Positions 43,885 through 57,959 of a stretch of DNA of 64,000 bases are shown here, piece by piece; the stretch's first letter is position 1; each line of letters begins with the position of its first letter. The notes below the pieces were generated by a model, which did not search any database, was not told the origin of the DNA, and was given only the letters and a program-made list of their open reading frames with translations. Position numbers and translations under genes: made by a program. The stretch spans positions 24,475,371 through 24,539,370 of the forward strand of contig OZ020487.1 of assembly GCA_963971405.1 (NCBI GenBank), given 5' to 3'. The stretch is from Psococerastis gibbosa (Eukaryota > Arthropoda > Insecta > Psocodea > Psocidae).

Positions 43885-45072
43885 CCCCTTTCTACTCTAC
43901 TATTGTATCAATACTTCTTAAATAAATATAGCAGGCCTAAAATATAATCAACTACTAAAGGCTGTGGCCAAAAACCTTGAGTCTGACTGGTTGCTTGAGT
44001 CTAAGGTCAACGTAAAAAGAAAAACAGAAACATGAGAATTTATAGTATTTTTTTTCTTAATTTAAAGATATGCAATAGACTCTTCACTCTGTGGGTACCT
44101 GTATAATTACGACAGGGGTACGGGTGATGAGGCAACGGTGGTCAGCACACCAAGGTTTCGAGTATTTCGGAATTCATATGTACAAACTTTAACTTGATTT
44201 TCTGAAAACATTTACAAAAAAAATGCTTAAGAACCAACTATTGTATACGCCTAAAATTTCAACAATTTGCCCCTGACATGCACTGCCGCTGAATCTAAAA
44301 ATATGAATGTAAAATGCATAAAGCTTGCTGTTAAGCACCTGTGTTATGAAATTGCCTGCAGTGTAAAAGAACCGGTCCGAGTTTACTCGAACATGCTTTC
44401 CAATTTATCAACATTAGTAGATAGAGAAAATGAGTAATTTCATGGTAAATAATTTTCCAGTGGTTAAATTTCCGATATCTCGGGGGGGGGGGGGGGGGGG
44501 TGTCCACCTGACGTCACTGAAGGTGACGTAAATTTTGATAGGACAGACCAACCCATTACCACACAGCAATAATGGCAGGGCACGCAATGCATTTGGGCTT
44601 GAATTTACTTTCCTTTTTACAAAAAAAATTTTTTTTTGCACAAAACCCAATAGTTTTTTGGGAAAGCAACTTATCCGGTTTCGTTACTCAATTTAACACC
44701 TAAAACATGCCTGAAGGTAGACATCATCGATAGAAAGGTTTCGCAGAAAAATTATTTTTTAGTCATTTTTTATTAAAATTTAGTTATTTTTATTTTTTTT
44801 TACCCCCAGAAGCAACCTATCAAGGGGCAAGCGACCCCCCGCATTTTGTCAACATTACTAACGACTACAATATATGAGAATTTAAAAGAAATCGTTGGAG
44901 CCGTTGGAGACAAACAGACAGACAAACAGACAGACATTTCGTAAAAACCACTTTTTTTGGTTCCTGGGACCTGAAATCCGTTGAAATCTCGGAATCGAAA
45001 ATTTCGACCATCACAAAGCTTTCCTTATACTACGTATAAATTGGAAAGCAAAAATCTATAGACCTCCCCCTT

Positions 45073-45678
45073 TAAGCCGCTAAGCGACTTCGGTGGCAAG
45101 GTGGAAGCGAGCTTGTACTTGTACGAGTCTCTACACACCTTGTAGTCGGAGCCCGGAGGCGTGTCGCAACTCGACACAAGTACCTACCTAATAGGTGACT
45201 TACTGACTTAGCAAAGGCGCCCATTCCATCGACCGGCTAGGGCTATTTACAAAAACGGTGACGTGGTGGCAGACATTCAAGACTTAGGTGGCGTTTCCAC
45301 CGACCTCGTATTGCAGAATGCAAATGACTTTGACGGAAATTAGAATTTTTCTTTTTATAGAAATCTATTAAAATGTTTATACTTAACATATCCCATGACG
45401 CCATTTTTTAATTTTAGTTTGTTGTTTGTGATTTTACTGTATGATCATTGATCAATTTTAACTATGGCATAGAGGAAAATAAACATTTCCGTCAATTCTG
45501 CAATGCGAGGTCGGTGGAAACGCCACCTAAGTCTTGAATGTCTGCTACCACGTCACCGTTTTTGGAAATAGCCCTAGCCGGTCAATGGAATGGGCACCTT
45601 AGTGAAGAGGTTAATCGGATACATTCATTAAATTGTTTGTAGCCTATGTGATTTAACCGTTTTATAAGAAAAAAAAAA
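45073..45678 (+). mobile_element. SINE family A interrupted by a foldback (copy 2)
   Basis: Counterpart of 25738-26343; a few substitutions (e.g. GGTGGAAGCG for GGTGGTAGCG). Confidence 0.75.
45214..45600. mobile_element. 387-bp foldback element inside a SINE (copy 2)
   Basis: Counterpart of 25880-26266 in the second 12.2-kb copy, with a few substitutions and small indels. Confidence 0.85.
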
Positions 45679-48600
45679 GTAATAATGTACTGAAGGATAT
45701 TTTATGAACCTAGGCGGCTGGACCCGTTGGTCCCTTGCCAAGGATCCCATGGATGATTTATATTGTTTGTATTTTATTGCTTTAAATATTATTTATATTG
45801 TTTCCGTATGAAATTTTGGCCATTAGCAAAATGGTATGCATCCTTGATCTGTTCCTCCTAAAATGGAAAATGTATTAGCCATAACCAGTAAAGGGAAAGA
45901 AGTAAAGCAATGAAGTTGCTCCATCTCGCTTGTAAACTAGGTACTAACCTCAATGAAATATACGGTAAAACAGTAGGCAGTAATTCAATTTTCCTCTGCT
46001 AGGCGCTGTGGTAGACAAACCATTTATCGGCGAAGGGTGGCAAACTCCCTCTTGTTACTTCCCCTGTGTACCATTTCATTTTCTAGAACATCCCTCAGAT
46101 GGCAGGCTATGCTGATTCTCCGAAAGCAGATTTCACTTTCATTCACTTGTCAAGTTTTCACTTCTCACTCTAATTATGAATCAAATAGTCAAATAAATAC
46201 AGGCCTACCAAAAATATAAGTTGAACTTTGAACTAGGGACTGACGTCATAATATGTAAATGAATTACAGTGAAACTGAATGTTACAATTTACGAGGTCTG
46301 CGACTAGCCTTTACATTAACACACATACAAGTATTACACACGTATTGTTAGTGCAGCACAGGCACAGCCTCAAAACCGTAGTCAGCGCACTGATGAAAAA
46401 GAAAGAAAGAAAGAAAAGAAATATATTTATCATACAATACAAAATGAAATTTATTATACAACAAACCCACTAAGAAATTAACAATTTTCCTACTAAATAT
46501 ATATATGTATAAATTCCTCCGTGGGCACATCAATCAAAACCTATGAAAGGTTTGTGTGATTGAAATTGTGATGTTTTAACATAAGAATTATCCTTTTACT
46601 TTTAGGGCGAGCGCGACCGAAATTACCGAGTTACCAGAATCCGGACGCGGTCACCCTAAAAATTGTATTCTTTTATTCATAAATAGAAATATTTTTATAT
46701 AACTTAAGTAATAATAATACATTTTGAAAAGTTTCTAGAAAATTACAGGAGGATAAAGTGCAATTGGCTAATAGATGAGACCTGACAACATTAAAAAAAG
46801 GGGCTGCGTTTTTTATATCAAAAGCGCGAGCCTATGGCACGGCCAATCGAACGCAGCTCGGCGCTTCGAGGCTCCCAGTTTGCTGGAGTACCTATATACA
46901 ATTTGCCCTGTTTATTTAGTACTACGATGTTAGAGAATTAATTGGTGCTCTACTCTTAGTTCAGTGTGACCTCTCGTAAATAAGGATAGTTATTATTGTA
47001 CTCTTACAATTATATTATAATAGTAATATTATAGCCTAGCCCCTAGGAAGGCATTGTTAGGAAGTGTTATTGAAGTCCACATGTCATATATCGAAATGTA
47101 GAGGAGCATTTCTACTAATTTAATGAATATTTTTGACGATCAATATTTCCTGTGAAAATCTACTTTGTAAAACGAAACGCGTAGTGGGGGAACTCTGATT
47201 TGCACTTAAAAAGGTTTCATTTTTTTTCTTCAATTTTTTAATATATTTACACAGGCTTTGTTCAGGGATATACCTATAATGGGCGGTATGCGTTATAGGG
47301 AAGTTGAAATGGCAGCAAATCCTACAATCTAAAGAGGAATTTATGGACAAGACTCACCCGTACGGTGAGATAATAATAATAAATTAATTATGACTTTTTG
47401 TTCTATTATACTACGCCAACATGGGGAGTTAGGGCTTAAAAGCCCTTCGCGTGCGCTCAACTAGAAAGACCCGGGACCTCCGAAGTATGGGCAGAAAATA
47501 TAGCAAGTGCGGGACTCGAACCAACAAACTTTCGGTTGAAAACCCTAAGTCCGTCCCACTACTCCATGTATCCTGACTTCATCCTTTATCCATGACATTA
47601 TTTAATTTTGATCATACACTCAGCAAGATCATTAAAACACGCGGTGATTGACTGACTAGCAATCTGGAAATTAAAAATAAACTTTCCAATCGATTAGTTT
47701 TTGCTTCATTGTGTCTACCAGTGTCAATATTAGGCATTGTAGCTTGAAAGTATGATGGCCCTTGTTTGCTAACCATACTGCATTAAACTCTAATGGGAAA
47801 TTACTTCGTGACTTACCGTAACTTAAGAAACCATGTTTCAACCCCTAGCTTTCAAGGGAAACTCACTCCTCTCATATTATATTGTCTTATTATTTAACTT
47901 GAAGTTTGATCGGTTTGATGGATGATGTATTTACTTTTTATATATTAACGGTAATTCCATTTGCTGACTAGTTCGTTTAATGTTGAAACGGCAGTATGAT
48001 TTTTGTTACTTGGCTGTAATACGAACAGTAGGCCTATATTGTTCTTTTTCTTCATTCATAATAATTCTAAATAATATTCATATATTAATTATTAAATATG
48101 AATTATGAATTTCTACTACAGTCTACCAATATAGCCCAATAGTGGAACTAGCATTGAATGCCTATTAATGGATCACAGCCCGCAGGTTTAAAAATTATGA
48201 CTTACATTGCCCCCCCCCAAAAAAAATAAAATTTGTTGGCGTAGGTAGTAGTCTTCGACTTCTTATTAATTCGAATGCCCTTTCCATTTATTTGTTCCCG
48301 AACTTTGTTAAGTCAAACTAACGCCTAACGGTGCAATGTCAATGGCAAGCATGGCTCACCTTGTCCATTGGCGCATGTAGTCGGAGTCGATTGACAACGA
48401 TGACGTGAATCCGTTTGCCATAAAATGGCCAAAAATACATTCGGAAACAATATCAATGATGTCCGAAAAACCGATGGGGTCATTGGCAGGGCAAGATTCA
48501 ATGGGCCACTACAAGTAGGCCTGACTCGTATCTGTACTTGTAAAGTCATGTCTTTGCCTGTTTCATTGCGTCAATGGTAAGCTTGCCTCAGCTTGTCCAT

Positions 48601-50135
48601 TATCGCTTGTAGCCGGTGTAGGTAGCCAAAAATTCATATGGAAACAATATAAATAATGTCCGAAATCCATGGGGTGGTTGGCATTGGACAAGGGACCTAT
48701 GGGCCACTATAAGGTCCATAAAAAGTCCTTCAAAACCGAAACAAGGAGGCCTACTAAAATGTCCCTCAAATCTTATTTCCAAATTCCAATGCCAAATATT
48801 CGATATGGAACTGCCACGCTAGCTGCTGTAAGATCGAAATTGAAAAAGAACAAAATAAGGGAGTTTTAAACGAAATGGGAATATTTCAAATAAGGTTTGT
48901 TCTATTTCGAGTTGATTATTTAAATCACCATGTACGAGTAAATCAAACAAAAATTTTCCCCTGAAGGGATTTATTGTATCTGCCGGCTGAAAAGTCTTAA
49001 AATTCTAATAATTGCATCAGTTGTCGAATAGTGAATAAAAATTAACCAACTTATTAGAATTGGGGAATATTTTTAATTAGAATATTGATCTTGATGGTTG
49101 GCTGGCCAAAACTATATGGCTCCATCCCAAAATTAAATTCCACCCCATGATGACTTTCGAGCTCAACCCCAAATCCCAATAAAAAACAAAAATATGTGTA
49201 TAATTCCATTAAGTAATTGTTGCAGAATTAACACAAACTCAAGGGAGCAGAGCGAGTGTTAAGTACAACCTTTGTTAAGCAATGCTGAGCATAAAACACT
49301 AAAGCACTGGAGGTGCAGGGGGCGGGAGGGGGGGGGGTGTTTGAAGTTTGAACGGCTGACGGCTCTTTCCTGTTAGCTGACCTCCAATGCTGAGTCACAA
49401 ACTCTACCATTAATCAAAATGCTCATATTTTCGTTAAGTAATTACCTATAAGCCTATAAGTTTCCCTTATTGATTGTTTAGTTTCGTTTAGTTTAGTAGA
49501 TTCGTTTTTCCGTGATTACGAATTATACAAAATGTCTTTTCGCAGTGTTCCAGATCAACAATGTCACAATGCGGAATTTCTACGCCATAGGATTAATGAG
49601 CCATCCGTATAGCTTGTGGCTTCTTGTTGGAATCTCTGACTTACAGCAACTTGTCAAAGTCAATTATCTGGACAATGTGCATCCTGCTGCTGTATTGTTA
49701 GCTAACCTGAATAACCGTTTACATGATAGAAGTATTAGAGACTGCCAAAAACTGTCAAATTCAACAAACGCTAGCACGATTAATCAGTGGTGTAACGGTA
49801 GGTTGTTGAAGGGGGGTGGTGTTACATTGCCCCCTCCCCATTTTCGTAAAAATGTAAAAAAGGGGGAACGACCTCATTCGTATGCAGCTTTTAAATTAGG
49901 GGACATGACCTTATTGTCCCTTTAACAGGCACCGAGAGTTCGGGAGGCCTAAAGGGTATTTTTTTTATAGTTTTTTTATTTAATTGGCTAAATGACTGTA
50001 AGGTTTACAAATACAAAATCCGTAAAAATAAAAAATAAAATAAAAATCGGTAGGTGCAAATTGAAAATTAATTAAACAGAAAAAAGTATAATAAATAAAT
50101 ATTGACTTTTTTCGTAGGGCTATAAAGCCCTCGCT

Positions 50136-50467
50136 CAGAGGCGGACGCAGCGACCGGCACTGCGGGCAATTGCCCCCTCCCCCACCTCCCCCTTTGGACA
50201 GCAGTTATATTCTTTACCTCTAAAATCTAAGTGATTACTGCACTCAAAATGCGCAAAACCTCACTATTTCAGTCCTATTTTTCTAAAGTTATCTCCCGGG
50301 GGAGACCCCCCCCCCCTTGTCCACAAATTTATTGGTTCTTTGTAATATATATAAGACTTATTGCTCTCAAAGTGCGTAAAACCTCACCATTTCAGTCCTA
50401 TTTTTCAAACCATTTCTCCCGAGGGGACAAGTGTCTCCCCCTTTTATGAGGTCTGGGACCGCCTCTG
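50136..50467. mobile_element. hAT-type MITE (copy 2)
   Basis: Same element as 30805-31137 inside the second 12.2-kb repeat copy, one C shorter. Confidence 0.82.
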
Positions 50468-53400
50468 CCCTCTCTTACACCCAGTCCTGGATTTATAAAT
50501 AGGCCGTATAGTCCGTGGCCTAGGGGAGACAGATTTCAGAGGATAAAAGTGAAACACGATGATATTATAGATGATTCTGCAATTGAAATGGCTCGTCAAA
50601 AATTGTATATCTTGTTTCTTTTTTACACTCTCTTTCTTAATGACTAACTCATTAGTTTTTTTAAATAACAATTTTCCATTTTCCTTTACTACAAATGGAA
50701 AATTATTATTTTATAATGGTACGTACATGGAGCGGCGGAAATAAAGTGGCCTACACTCATAAAAAATATAAACCCGGCACTACTTACACCCAATTAGAAA
50801 GGTCTAGGACCACCTGCTTTACATGCCCTCCGAAGCATGGCCAGAAAATGTAGCTAGTGTAGGACTCGACCCAACAACCGGGTGAAAGTTGGAGTCTGTA
50901 CCACTACTCTGCGTGTCCTGACTAAAAATAGGCCTTAAATAGTGGTGTTTAACGCATTTTGAGGAACGTTTAGATTTTACAGGTGAAGTATATTGCTGTA
51001 AACAAGGGGGCCACCCCCGGGAAAGTTTTCGTTAAAATATAGGCCTGAAATGGTGGCGTTGGGGTGAAGCTCATTCATATCCCCGACAAATCTGGCCGAC
51101 TTCTGAACAGAGCTGTGGTTAAGACAGAAGATCGTCCACTGGTTCTGCTGAGTTGTCTGGCGTTTATTTCAATTTTGATTGAAAAAAGTATTGTGTTGTA
51201 GCCACTTGACATAGCATAAATCTGACAACCATTAAAATGGGAAATTTCCCTGGATTTTTATAATGACTACAACGGAATTGATGCATTCAGGGATATAAAT
51301 TTCCAATAAGTGTAACCGTTTTCACGGAAAAATCGGCTTAAGTTAAATCCCAGCAGAAGTTCTCCCGGAAAGTGGAAAATACAAGTAGACTTACAAACGT
51401 TAATTCTCCATTCGGGATTCAATGATGAGAAGAATTCTGTTTGGAAAATACTCAAGAGCAGTTATAAATAAAAAGAAAACTCTCCGCTTTTTCTCGATTA
51501 GAATCGATCAAGATTTTAAATGAATTTTATTTATCGAAGAAAAGAATAAAACTCCCATTTCTTTTGCTGAGAATTATAGACAAATTCAAAAGGTCTTTTG
51601 TTAAATTTAATACGGTTTCGTTGTCGTGAAGAGCGAAGAGCTATGTGAAGAAGAATTTCAGACAATTTTATCGGTATATGAGTTGGAGGGAAGAAAACAT
51701 AAAAAATGTTTTTATTTGATTGGGCCTATAATTTGACAAGTTAATAGGAGCGTGAGTACTAAGCCTATACTGTGGTAATTGGGCAAAATCCAAGGCCGCA
51801 GCTGTGAGGGGAGAGAGGAGTTTGAGTATTCAATCCCCCCCCCCCCCCCAAAGTGAACACAAAAAATGCATAGGACTAATGCAATACAATATGCGCTTGT
51901 GTATGATCATTTTTTCCTGGATATAGCCATCATGTGCTCCAAAACTATCTACACCGCTAACTAACTTGTTTTTGGCGGCCCGGCGCCAAAGTTTCCAATA
52001 GCTGGAATGGAATCAATCGATACGGTAATCGATTCTTGAAATCATACTATTTCAAATTTCCCTCTAAAGAAAATACCCCACTGAGAAGTAACACCTATTA
52101 TTGTGTTCGTCTGTTAAATCTTAACTTCACAGAATTGTAGAAATTGTAGAAACTCTTCTCATCTATATTTTCAAACATTTTCCACCGGGAGAGACCCTCG
52201 GACCCCCTTTTTCGCGACATATCAACGGGTCTTCAAGGCCGTAGCCAGAATTTTTTTCGGGTGGGGGGGGGGGGGGTTTCAGAAATTTCATTGGATATTA
52301 CATATAGTGGTTTTTATTTTTTTATTTTTCCTCTCAAAATCCAAAATCCGTTTCTATCTAGTATCAAGCCATTTCAATTCGGGGGGGGGGGGGGGGGGGG
52401 GGTTACGGCCATGTGTGTCTTTGTCGGGAAAATGGAAGCATCTCTGCTGTCTAAATGCGTAAAACCCATTATTAATATTTTTTAAAGAATTCCTGTGCAA
52501 CCTTAGGGCAGCAAAAATAATAATCAGGTTTTGTGGATGCAGGTTCAACCCCTCAGGGAAAAAATCCTGGCTACGGCCTACCTGCTGTACTTGCCTTATG
52601 AGCAGGGCTATGCAGTGCTATAAGAGGGGATAAAGCGACCTCTTCAGATGCCGAAGCTCCCAGGTATAAGTGCCAAAAAGCCGGGCGTGAATTAATATTT
52701 GTTTGGCAGCGAAAACAATATTCCAATTTTATCGCGGCTAAGTAAGTGACGGGGTGCCATTTTCAAGACTTGCTTCACTCTGAAAAAATCCACCTCACGA
52801 CCCTGCGTATGAGCCTGAAGTTGGAATAAGACATAAAATAAATCATTATATATAATACATACCTCTTTTTAGATAAAACCCTTGACTTGTTTAAAATATG
52901 CGAACAAGAGTCAATTAAAATGAAAAAATCATCGGGAGGACATTAAATACAATTTTTTTAGTTACAGCTATACGGCAGACGTTTTATGGTGAAAATTTAC
53001 AGTTGTAAAACAATTGTCAGCTTCTACATTGAAAATTTGCACCTAGACCTAAATCTTTCTCCTACCCCGCCCTCAACCGGCCCTTGAATGAAATATGAAA
53101 GAGTAATCCGTTAATTTCGTCCCAAGTATATAAGCATACTGCACGTTCCAAATAAATTGCCATGAACATTCTGAACTGCTCCCCTGCAGCCTATATAGCA
53201 GCACTGCATTACCATGACAAGAGTGGTCTGGTAATTTAAGCATTTGTCGCTGATTTGTTTAACAAATGGAATAACAGAGTTGCCTTTTGCTGAATTAGCA
53301 TGCTCCTTTGGGAATCGACATTGTTTCCGCGCCATATGCTGTAGCGTTGTTGACTGCTGTGTTTTCAGTTTGTTAATGCTCCAACACTGTATGCTTATGT

Positions 53401-55977
53401 TATCCCCTAGTGTTGATGTAATTGTATTGTGGGCCAAATCTGTTTCTATGAAGGTGGCTTCAACCATATACTGTATAATCCATTCTATTGCATTCTATTG
53501 CAGTTATTTGTGAAAGTTTCCATCAAATTCAAGCTGATCATATTGTTTTGGGGTAGCGTATATCATTGAGGAAAATTGAGGCAACAAAGTAAAAAAAAAT
53601 GTCGGAGATTAGTTTGCTTCGGTCCTCGGATGATCAATCAACGTATTAACTATATCAATATTTCTGAACACTATAACTATCGCTTAAAATAATTAACAAG
53701 CTGCTCTGAAACAAAAGGATACCGATCGTAATTCAGAATGGATCCGTTAGCTCCACATAGCCTGCTCTGCCCACGAAAATATCAAATTCAATTCCCCCCC
53801 CCCCCCAAAATTCATCTATACAATGATCAACTGTTATGTTCTAAAGAACATTTCTTTCCCAATTATAATTAATATATATTAATAATAATATATTGAAGAC
53901 GCTAACTCCTCTCTGAGGGTAAGTAGGTAGTAAATTGAACAAGAGTATACCTACTAGGTACATTGAACATGAGTACCTACCAGAGGCGTAAACTTGGGGG
54001 GGGGACACTGTCCAACTTGCCCCCTCCAGCTCCTTTGGGGGGCCTTGCCCCCCCCCCCCCCCCCCACCTGCCTCGAGCATTGTAAGACGTGGTTCATACT
54101 TCATGGTCCCCTTCGCAGCAATATGAATATAAGCAGTCCTTTTTTAGCTTTGTAAAATCTACATCTATACTTTACAACTATTAAAATGGGTAAAACCCTA
54201 CTATTTTGCTCTTATATTTTCAATTTTTCCTTATCCTGCCTGATGATGTCATAAGGTCTACTTAGTTTTGCCCCCGCCATCATTCTAAAACTTAACGCCT
54301 CTGGTATATAAGCCTTAATGCTCTCAAAATGCGTAAAACCTAACCATTTCAGCCCTATTTTTTAAAAAATATTCTCCCCCATAATTATTTTGATTCTTTG
54401 TAATATGCTCTCAAAATGTGGAAAACCCCACCATTTCAGCCCTGAGCAACTTTTATGGAAATGGGTGGTGAGGCGCCAAATTATAAACCCTCGAAAACCT
54501 ATCATTACGCCACTGTCAAGTGCCTCCCCCTTTTATGAGGTCTGGGCCGCCTCTGTCTGGGACCACCTCGTCCGCCTCTGGTTTGCACCCACGGCCCCCC
54601 ATATCTTCCCAAGGGTTAATCCGGCACTGATTTCAGTCCTATTTTTCACGATTTTTTTCGCGATTGTATTAATTACCTATAATATAGAAACCTTATTGCT
54701 CTGAAAATGCGTAAAACCCCAAAATTTCAGCCCTATTAAAAAAGAAATAGTATTTAATCTTAGCCCCCTCCTTGGTCTCATTCTAGATCCGCGCCTGACT
54801 AGGCCTATGCCAGGAACGCAACAACGGATATTTTCCTGGAGGGGGCAAGACACCATAAACTATACTGTACAATTTTTAAATATATTAATGATTAATAGCA
54901 AATTTTCCCTTACCTACTTTACTTAAGAGCATTACAATAGCTATTAACGCGAATTTTCAAATGAGGTTTTCATGAACCATTATCCCAATGAATGCAGGTA
55001 GGCTTACATCATATTATTATTATTTTATTTATACAAAACGAAAATGAGAAAAAAATCAACATAAAGGGACCCTGTCCCTGATCCGATGGGAAAATTTTCA
55101 AAATGCTTGAGCATATATTTAGTGTAAATAGTAAATTGTCTTTAAAGAAGTGTGCAGTATTAAAAAAAATACAGTTTAGATTTTACTGACGAAGTGCAAC
55201 GAAGCACATTACGACAAAAAAGGCAGTGCCCATATGGAATGATCCACAGGGGGGGGGGGGTCAGGGGGTCATGACCCCCCCCCTAAATGAGTGAATTCAT
55301 GGTAAATTCATATAAGATACCTATTAAATTTTTGTGTGTAAATAAAACTCAACTTTTCAACCAATAAAATGCCCTTTAAACTTAGAAAAAAAGTGTGACC
55401 CCCCCCCCTAAATTTTTCGCTGGATCCGCCCTTGGCTTTAACAAATAAAATATAGATTCGACCGGGAACATAATACTTAGGCCTACCACAAATATATATT
55501 TTTTTAAATTATTGTATGCAACATTTTCAATTTGCATGTTTAAAAAAAAAAAAGTTTAATTATGTTTTTGAATATTGTTGAAATCCTTTCCCAAAATTAC
55601 GATTTTTAGTGTATTTCCTGAAATTTAAAATTTACAGCCGTAATTAATAAAAAATGTTTTTTTTTGAAATCTCATTAAAATAAAAATGTATGCTCCAATA
55701 CATCACATGTTAACATGGAGCCCTACATCAGTCGTTCTTGTATGTATCATATATTGCTACCCAATGGGAAAATTGGCCCTAAGGGGCAGTAGCATTTTTA
55801 TTCAGGGCATATAACCTACCCGTGTATGCAGTGAGCTTTCTAAATTTTTACAATTTAGTACTAATCTACTCAATCTTAATTATGTACAGCTACCCCTCGA
55901 AAGCTCTCACTGGTTCTTCAACTGAGAAGGATGAACTTCGATTTTCCTTTGCAACTGTATTTAAACTTCACCGAGTT

Positions 55978-56135
55978 TCTGATTGGGCTCCGCTGTTGCC
56001 ACGTGACTCGCCCCATGCAAAAGCCACGCCCTCTGCACCCCTATCGCTGTCGTGCACGGCTCTCTCTCATTCCCTTAGCTTCCTGTTTGTCTCGTCAGCA
56101 GCGGTACTTCGCGCCAATTTCCGTTTGCGGTAAGT
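55978..56135 (+). promoter_or_regulatory. Candidate promoter and first exon with splice donor
   Basis: GC-richer than its surroundings. In order: TGATTGG (inverted CCAAT box, 55979), GCCACGTGAC (E-box, 55998), GCCACGCCCTC (KLF/Sp-like, 56023), TTCGCGCCAAT (E2F-like, 56108), and GCGGTAAGTATTT, a consensus 5' splice donor at 56130. The first part also exists in copy 1 (36648-36748), which the gap truncates. No downstream exon could be identified, so the call is tentative. Confidence 0.35.
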
Positions 56136-56870
56136 ATTTTTAAATTTACATACAGCACCGTACTTCATCGTATCTACGTCAGGTTTAATTTTTAAAATAA
56201 TACCGAAATTTTAGAGTTAAATTTACAGTACTATAATTACTATAAAAATGCACTTAATACTAACAGTTGATTACAAAACTGTTATAGGCTACCGCTTTTA
56301 AGAAGTAGATACTGGGTAGTGCAGAGTATAAAATTAGTGCATATGCCTACAGGGAACTTGTCTCACATGCGTTGATTGGAAATATTTATAAGTCCGAATC
56401 GAATTAAATTAATAAATGACCAAACTTGCCACACGCCCACAATTCACAACTGTCGTATTTCTTCGACTTGCCCCTCCGGCTCCGACTTCTCAGAAAATAT
56501 ATTTCAGTGTGAAAATAATTAAAAAGCCGATAAAGCAGTATAATCTGGGTGAATCGTGGTGAATCTGAAAGCATGAAAGTAAGCCCTAATTCTATAATTT
56601 AAAACCCCTTATATAATAAATTAAAAATAGAAAATAATATTTCAAATTAATTAATTTCAATTCATTGATTTGGAAATAGACATTATGTACGTCATGTGCA
56701 TACATGTAGGTACCGGTACATGAGATGTACAGTACATTGGATTAGATTTGAGGATAATATATGGGTTGCCTGCTTGCCCCGAAGTAAGACAAGCAATATA
56801 TAGCACTAGCCTATAAATTATACAGTAGTGTTCTATTAAACCAAACTACACGCTTTTATAGAAAATCCAA

Positions 56871-57955
56871 CTATTTTTTTTTTTTTTTTTTTTTTTTTTT
56901 TGCATTGTGGGCTCACATACAGCCATGGTGGGTAGGTGGGGTTAAAATTCTACGTGGACTTCCCTTAGAAAGTCATATATAGCCTGGTAGGAGACAGGGC
57001 CGGATCTACCGACCCGCCAGACCCCGCATTGCGGGGGGGCCCGGGCCTAAAAGTGATGGGAAGGGCCCAGCGGGCCCTGGGCCAAATTCTCTGGGGTTTT
57101 GGGCCCCGGTAATTTTGATCCAGGGCCCCTAGTTGAAATACAAGTACAATTTAGAAAATCTGAAAATGGTACGATTCGGTACGAAATCAGGACTATCAGT
57201 TACCGGTAACTGTTCTATGTGATGACATTAAGTTGCGTTGCGTGTCGCGGCGAAGAGCGAAGAAAGATATGATAACGTTGGCACTGACCGCTCCGTGCAA
57301 TGTGCATCTGCCGAGTTGATATTGATGATTAGTTCAACTTGTTGTACAGTGTACATTTTTAATTTTTCTATTTTGTACAATTTCAAATAAAAACATGTTT
57401 TTTTGACTACTATAGCTTTCATTTCATTGGCATAATATGTATACCTAAATTCAGCAATAGCAGCCTGCTGCACAGAAATTGTGTACGTATAAATATACCC
57501 AAAGTCCCTTGAAAATCTAAAGCGTTCTTGAAAGTCTTTCAACAATTTCTCTTTTCGCAATTTCTTATATGAATACTACAGACTACTGTAAGTTCTCAAA
57601 TGATAATTTTATTTATTTCCAAGTTCTTGATTGTGAGTTGAATTTTTTGGTTGAGATGCTCCCCCGAAACGCTTAAAATGGCGATTATGGCGACTAAACT
57701 CCCAAAAAGTAATCTCAAGCCAAATGTAGGGGGGCCTTTGTCAACTCTTTGCTGGGGGGCCCAAGCACAAGTAGATCCGGCCCTGGTAGGAGTCACTTTT
57801 AGAGATCATGTGGGCATAATTAAAAGGGAGGACTGTCATTAAGGGGAAGATGCGGTCTAGTAATTTGTTTCTAGCTATGGTGAATTCAGGGCATTCCAAT
57901 ATAACATGCTGCATTGTGCCTTCACTTTTCAGGCAATGGCTGCAGAGAGGAGAGT
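56871..57955 (-). pseudogene. 5'-truncated LINE 3' end with poly(A), split by a hAT element
   Basis: On the minus strand, 57955-57786 encodes a cysteine/histidine knuckle (CxxC...H...C, around QHVILECPEF) and a downstream tail; the same frame resumes at 56994 after the hAT insertion (56995-57785) and reads AIYDFLREVHVEF to a TAA near 56944. A ~70-bp 3' UTR follows, then a poly(A) tail (T run at 56873-56900 on the plus strand). The knuckle is typical of R1/I/Jockey-type RT C-termini. Confidence 0.75.
56995..57785. mobile_element. Non-autonomous hAT element, 791 bp, in a LINE
   Basis: Termini CAGGGCCGGATCTAC and GTAGATCCGGCCCTG are inverted; flanks GTAGGAGA (56987-56994) and GTAGGAGT (57786-57793) are an 8-bp TSD with one mismatch. 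The interior has G/C-rich ends (GGGCCC runs); the minus-strand frame at 57228-57560 is not recognisable as transposase. Confidence 0.85.
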
Positions 57956-57959
57956 ATGA

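Larger units (their letters stand above)
43902..56078 (+). repeat. 12.2-kb direct repeat, copy 2
   Basis: Partner of 24576-36748. It continues without interruption past 56078, where copy 1 is cut by the gap, so 56079 onward shows what should follow copy 1. All sub-elements listed for copy 1 recur here at about +19330. Confidence 0.97.
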
